64,000 nt of DNA, from assembly GCA_964397655.1 (NCBI GenBank), contig CAYNKA010000002.1, positions 124,001 through 188,000 on the forward strand. Direction: 5' to 3'. The number at the start of each line of letters is the position of its first letter. The first letter of the stretch is position 1. The DNA comes from CAYNKA01 sp964397655. Lineage in GTDB: Bacteria > Spirochaetota > Spirochaetia > DTKZ01. The position numbers were made by a program, and so were the translations under genes. Shown here piece after piece: positions 60,252 through 64,000 of the stretch. The notes beneath the pieces are model-generated. The model saw only the letters and a list, made by a program, of their open reading frames with translations. It was not told the origin of the DNA and searched no databases.

Positions 60252-61952
60252 AGGGAAGGATAGGGTCACGCCGGTCCCGATTCCGCCGCGGAGGTCGAGA
60301 CTCCCGCCTATCTGGGTCGTCATGGCCCGCACGAGGTTGAGGCCGAAGCCCGGGGATTCCCCGGAGATCGCTCGATCCGGAAGCCCTACGCCGTCGTCCT
60401 CGATCCTGAGCACGGCCGACTCTCCGCTCTTCGTGAACGAAACGACGACGCGTCCCTCCCTGCCGCCGGGAAAGGCGTACTTGAACGCGTTCGTGATGAG
60501 CTCGTTGATGACGATGCCCACAGGAAAGACCACCTTCGACTCCAGGGGAACGTCCTCGATCCGCTTCTCGACCGAGACCGAGGAGGACTCGGCGTAGGTC
60601 GAGGCGATGTCGTCGACGAGATCCGAGAAGTATCCGGCCGACGAAACGGTGCGGAAATCGCCGCCGGAGCGGTAGAGCTTGTCGTACATGATCATCATGC
60701 TCCTCACCCTGGAGCGGGCGACGTTGAGGGCCTCGGCCGCGGCGGAATCGGTCATGGACGAGGCCTGGAGGGAAAGAAGGCTCGAGATGACGTTCATGTT
60801 GTTCTTGTTCCGGTGATGGACCTCGTGAAGGAGTAGGTCCTTCTCGTCGAGCAGCTTCTGGATCTCCGCCTTGGCCGCCACGTTTTCCCGAAGCATGAGC
60901 TTGAGCTCGTTCTCGAAGGACCGGATCTCCGAAATGTCCTTCACGATGCACACCCTGCCGATCGCCTCCCCGGTCCCGTCCTTCATGCAGGACCTGGTGA
61001 TCATCACGGGAGTCTCGCCTCGGGCGTTCCTGAGGTTTCCTTCGACCGAGGAGGACTTCTCCTCATCGCAGCCGCGGCCTTCGGGGAAGGAGAAAATGTC
61101 CGAGAACGGAACGCCGACGAGCTCGTCGCGGCTCCTGCCCGAGAGCTCCACGGCCGCGGGATTGACGAATTTCACCCTGCCGTCCGGGTCCGTGAGGAAG
61201 AGCGAGTGGCTCATGGTCTCGATGACGCGGTCCGCGGCAACCTCGGGCGTCATCTCGCCGAGCCCGTACTTGGTTATCCCGCGATACATGCCCGCGGCCC
61301 AGACGAGGGCGAAAACGTCGCCGAGGCCGGGAACGCTCATAATCCCCATGAGGGGGAGGACGACGTCGGTGACGAGGCCCGCGACGCAGGAAACGACCCC
61401 CGTGAGCAGGACCAGCATGATCCTCCGGATTTCCTTCACCGAGGAACTCGCCGAGTATCTCCGGGCGAGCAGGAGGAGGCCTGCGGCGAGATAGGAGGCG
61501 AGGTAGATGTAGTAGGCGTCGATCCAGAACGGGCTCTTGTACACGATGACCCAGCCGTAGGCGGCCTTCGCGTTCTCGGAAACCTCCATGATGTACCTGC
61601 CCGACACCTGGGCCGCGAACAGGACGACGGACGGCAGATAGAAGAACGCCGCTTTCCGGGTCTGCAGCGTCCGGTTGCCCGAAAGGACGCCGGCGAACCA
61701 GAAAAAGGTCACGGGCATGCCGATCCATCCGATCGATCCCAGGGTCAGGAAGAACCGGACGACGCCCGCATGCTCGAGGGGGCTGTGCCGGAAGACGAGG
61801 GAGAGGTCCCAAAGGGCGATCAGAAAGAACAAAAGGGCGGCGACTCGGTTGACGAGCGCCGGCCTCCTCCGCGCCACGAGGACGGTCATGGAGAGCGACA
61901 CGAGAAACGCGAGGAAATGCACGAAGTATAATCTGGCGATGAGTGTTTCCAT
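60246..61952 (-). CDS. Multi-TM PAS histidine kinase of the HisKA_2 type
   Basis: About 568 residues: seven hydrophobic helices over residues 1-215, a PAS domain (about 230-350, SLFLTDPDGRVKFVNPAAVEL), the phospho-His motif HEVHHRNKNNM, and a HATPase domain (LRIEDDGVGLPD, GFGLNLVRA). The ligand of the membrane sensor cannot be told. I start at ATG 61952 (METLIARLYF); ATG 61970 is an alternative. Confidence 0.9.
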   Translation of the reverse strand: METLIARLYFVHFLAFLVSLSMTVLVARRRPALVNRVAALLFFLIALWDLSLVFRHSPLEHAGVVRFFLTLGSIGWIGMPVTFFWFAGVLSGNRTLQTRKAAFFYLPSVVLFAAQVSGRYIMEVSENAKAAYGWVIVYKSPFWIDAYYIYLASYLAAGLLLLARRYSASSSVKEIRRIMLVLLTGVVSCVAGLVTDVVLPLMGIMSVPGLGDVFALVWAAGMYRGITKYGLGEMTPEVAADRVIETMSHSLFLTDPDGRVKFVNPAAVELSGRSRDELVGVPFSDIFSFPEGRGCDEEKSSSVEGNLRNARGETPVMITRSCMKDGTGEAIGRVCIVKDISEIRSFENELKLMLRENVAAKAEIQKLLDEKDLLLHEVHHRNKNNMNVISSLLSLQASSMTDSAAAEALNVARSRVRSMMIMYDKLYRSGGDFRTVSSAGYFSDLVDDIASTYAESSSVSVEKRIEDVPLESKVVFPVGIVINELITNAFKYAFPGGREGRVVVSFTKSGESAVLRIEDDGVGLPDRAISGESPGFGLNLVRAMTTQIGGSLDLRGGIGTGVTLSFPL

Positions 61953-62063
61953 ACTCCCCGCCTGCACCATACCACGGATCGAGGGCTTTCTACAATTTAC
62001 GTCAGGAACCCGACGGAGGCCTTTCCGCAGGCGGAAAATCCTGCTCCCCCGGCCGAAGGTCCG

Positions 62064-63710
62064 TCAGCGCTTGAGCGCTGCGCCGCCCTTTCTTCCCGGC
62101 GAAAGCGAACTCCTCATCGTGCCGTCCGAGTCCCGCCCGATCACCGCGTCGATGGGGAAGCGAGTCCGCTTCGATCCCGCAGCGGCGCTCGTCGACTTGA
62201 GGACGAGAGAGCCGGCCGGCGGCGCGAGGGTGCTGACCAGGGCGGTGGTCGTGTTGCCGGAAGCGATGAGTCCGGAGGCGATCGCGCTCGTGCTGGCAAG
62301 GTCGGCCAGAATAGACGGAGGATTGCCGTCGACATTCATCGCGATGAGGATATCCGAGGGCGCATAGTTTCCGTCCGTGTCCACGGTAGCCTGGTCCGCG
62401 GGATTTACGGACTGGTACGCCACATTTCCCGAGTCTGCCACGGTCTGCGTGCTCGCGGGCTTGAGATAGACCGCATCCCCCGGCCAGAGATTGACGACGC
62501 CGCCGGTCGTCAATCTCGACTCACCGAGATTCGTTGTATAGGTACTGTTAACCTCCGTGAGATCCCCGGTCTTGATCGCCGTGAAATATCGAGGTTTAAG
62601 GTAGGCCTTGTTTCCCTTGCCGTCCGTGAGGTCGTTCTTGTAGCCGTAGAGCGATGTGGAATGGTTGTGGTAGTTCGCCGCGAACCAGGATTGAATTATC
62701 CCTTTCCACGTCGATCCGATGGACTTTCCGGAGGCGGAGGCGAGCACCGCCTGGTAGTCCGTGTTCGTATTCGAAAGAATCGCCTTGTAGATCGAAGGAT
62801 CGGACTGGAGCCTGAGCCACTGGAAGAAAAGATAGACCGTGGAATAGTTCACGAGCTGGTCGCCCCAGACGCCCCACGAAAGGAAATTCTGCCCCCAGAG
62901 GTTCGCGTCGTCGACGGGATTGTACAATTCCGGGTGAACGATTCCATATTTATCGGTCGTCGAGTAGGTAGAGTAATTGTAGTAATCCACCTTCCAGCCC
63001 ACGTGGCTGCCCTGGTAGAGGTACTCGGCTGCCGACGAAAGGCCCTCGTCGATCCACGTGTCGTTGCCGTCGGGCTTCCCTTGGACCAACCGCTTTTCGC
63101 TGAAGTCCACGAGGTGCTGGAACTCGTGGGCCATGGTCACCTTGAAGTCCTGGTACGCCCCCGTGTCTACCGTTCCGCTCGAGGTGAGGAGCCCCGGGTA
63201 GATGTCCATGAAGAGCATGTCCGCCTGGTTCGAGACCGAGTACGTGGTCTTCAAAAACATGTGCGTCGAATCGAAAAAGCCCGCGACGTAGCCGCCCCCG
63301 CTTCCGTCGACGTAGCCGTCCTGGACGTCCAGGAGGAGGATGATGACCTTGCCGTTCTTGTCCACGTCCTCCGCGGTCGAGGTGTCCGCGAAGTAGGAAT
63401 GGACCATCGCGTAGATCTTGACGTCGAATTCGGAAGCAATGTCCTGGACGAGCGCGTCGCTCAGGCTGGCGGATCTGCTCTGTTCCACGTAGATGATGGA
63501 ATGGGTCCCGGTGAACCGCTTCACCGCGGTCACGGATTCGTAGTACCCGGATTCGACGTTCGCGGCGTAGAAGGCGCGCGTTTCCCCGTCCGTCACCGTG
63601 GAAGAACCGCCGCCTGAGATGTCGCAGCCCGGGAGGGCCAGAACGAGGGCGAGAACCGCTGCCGCGGCTACGAACGCTGGGAACCGGATCTTCGGGTTTT
63701 TTCTCTTCAT
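62064..63710 (-). CDS. Lipoprotein metalloprotease, M30 (hyicolysin)-like
   Basis: The 548-residue protein has a lipoprotein signal (AAVLALVLALPGC) and a zinc-protease centre, MAHEFQHLVDF (HExxH), followed by DTWIDEGLSSAAEYLY, whose Glu is the likely third ligand. The layout is that of peptidase family M30, found in treponemes and staphylococci. The last 100 residues are of unknown role. ATG 63710 is chosen because the signal starts there; a longer frame to 63821 is unlikely. The 290 bases to the window end show no gene, only repeated TTCGTG hexamers. Confidence 0.85.
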   Translation of the reverse strand: MKRKNPKIRFPAFVAAAAVLALVLALPGCDISGGGSSTVTDGETRAFYAANVESGYYESVTAVKRFTGTHSIIYVEQSRSASLSDALVQDIASEFDVKIYAMVHSYFADTSTAEDVDKNGKVIILLLDVQDGYVDGSGGGYVAGFFDSTHMFLKTTYSVSNQADMLFMDIYPGLLTSSGTVDTGAYQDFKVTMAHEFQHLVDFSEKRLVQGKPDGNDTWIDEGLSSAAEYLYQGSHVGWKVDYYNYSTYSTTDKYGIVHPELYNPVDDANLWGQNFLSWGVWGDQLVNYSTVYLFFQWLRLQSDPSIYKAILSNTNTDYQAVLASASGKSIGSTWKGIIQSWFAANYHNHSTSLYGYKNDLTDGKGNKAYLKPRYFTAIKTGDLTEVNSTYTTNLGESRLTTGGVVNLWPGDAVYLKPASTQTVADSGNVAYQSVNPADQATVDTDGNYAPSDILIAMNVDGNPPSILADLASTSAIASGLIASGNTTTALVSTLAPPAGSLVLKSTSAAAGSKRTRFPIDAVIGRDSDGTMRSSLSPGRKGGAALKR

Positions 63711-64000
63711 GTCCGAAAGATAATCCCTTTTCGACGCTTTATCCAGCAGAAGCAAAACCATCCGATCTTCCCTCTTCCTTTCGTGTTCCCTTTCGTGCCT
63801 TCGTGACCTCTTCCTTAACAACCCACCCTCCTTTCGTGTACTATTCGTGCTATCTTTTCTTTGTATGCCCGGCCGGTCTTCCTGTTTCCGTCATTGTTTC
63901 AGGGCAGGGTTCCAGTTTGAATTTTCACAAGGCCCCGCGGCTGCGTTGACGATTTACCGGATTGAGGCTACATTTATTTCGATGTATCGATATTCAGTAC

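Noticed and set aside
63770..63860. Repeated TTCGTG hexamers near the right end
   Set aside because: Spacing is irregular and no longer unit repeats; I cannot tell it from chance.

Overview
The window looks like a draft-scaffold piece of a GC-rich, anaerobic, Gram-negative bacterium, most likely a spirochaete of the Treponema/Rectinema kind. This is an inference from gene content: permissive-lipobox lipoproteins with InlB-type repeats, an Rnf/Nqr-type flavin pump, superoxide reductase with rubrerythrin and rubredoxin instead of catalase, many c-di-GMP and histidine-kinase sensors, and chorismate and molybdopterin genes. No marker gene settles the taxonomy. One run of 100 N (48862-48961) shows that the sequence is a scaffold.

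Region 1 (1-11.7 kb) is a type III-B CRISPR-Cas locus, visibly AT-richer than the rest. It holds the end of cmr3, then cmr4, cmr5, cmr6, csx20 (probable ring nuclease), an unknown 78-aa gene, a broken PIN-domain fragment, a CARF-HEPN csx1 effector, cas1 and two tandem different cas2 genes. A leader and a 66-repeat array (65 spacers) follow. cas10, cmr1 and cas6 are not visible and may lie to the left. The locus ends at a long nested hairpin and a tRNA-Phe gene.

Region 2 (11.8-24.6 kb) is metabolic and signalling: uxaB; a tightly coupled five-gene Nqr/Rnf-like operon with no nqrA/rnfC in the window, followed by an unknown gene; two large c-di-GMP proteins around an unknown gene; and aroK-aroC. 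Region 3 (24.6-31.9 kb) holds an oxygen-defence operon (rubrerythrin, superoxide reductase, rubredoxin), a queuosine-precursor transporter behind a preQ1-I riboswitch, a DUF1638 protein, a metallophosphoesterase, and a K+ channel with a separate cyclic-nucleotide-binding protein. Region 4 (31.9-39 kb) has a hybrid histidine kinase with a double receiver protein, then a molybdopterin operon (moeA-moaA-moaC-MOSC-mogA).

Region 5 (39-48.8 kb) holds a TetR regulator, an exported protein, a phosphohexomutase coupled to a pseudouridine synthase, an ankyrin protein, a PAS histidine kinase and a PH-TerB-AAA+ protein. Region 6 (48.8-64 kb) starts with a 106-bp repeat pair, one copy split by the scaffold gap. 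It continues with surface or secreted proteins (propeller-like lipoprotein, InlB-repeat lipoprotein, M30-like metalloprotease), a PadR-led operon with an outer-membrane barrel, transporters (AbrB family, EamA), a membrane phosphoesterase, a zinc-ribbon membrane protein and a multi-TM histidine kinase.
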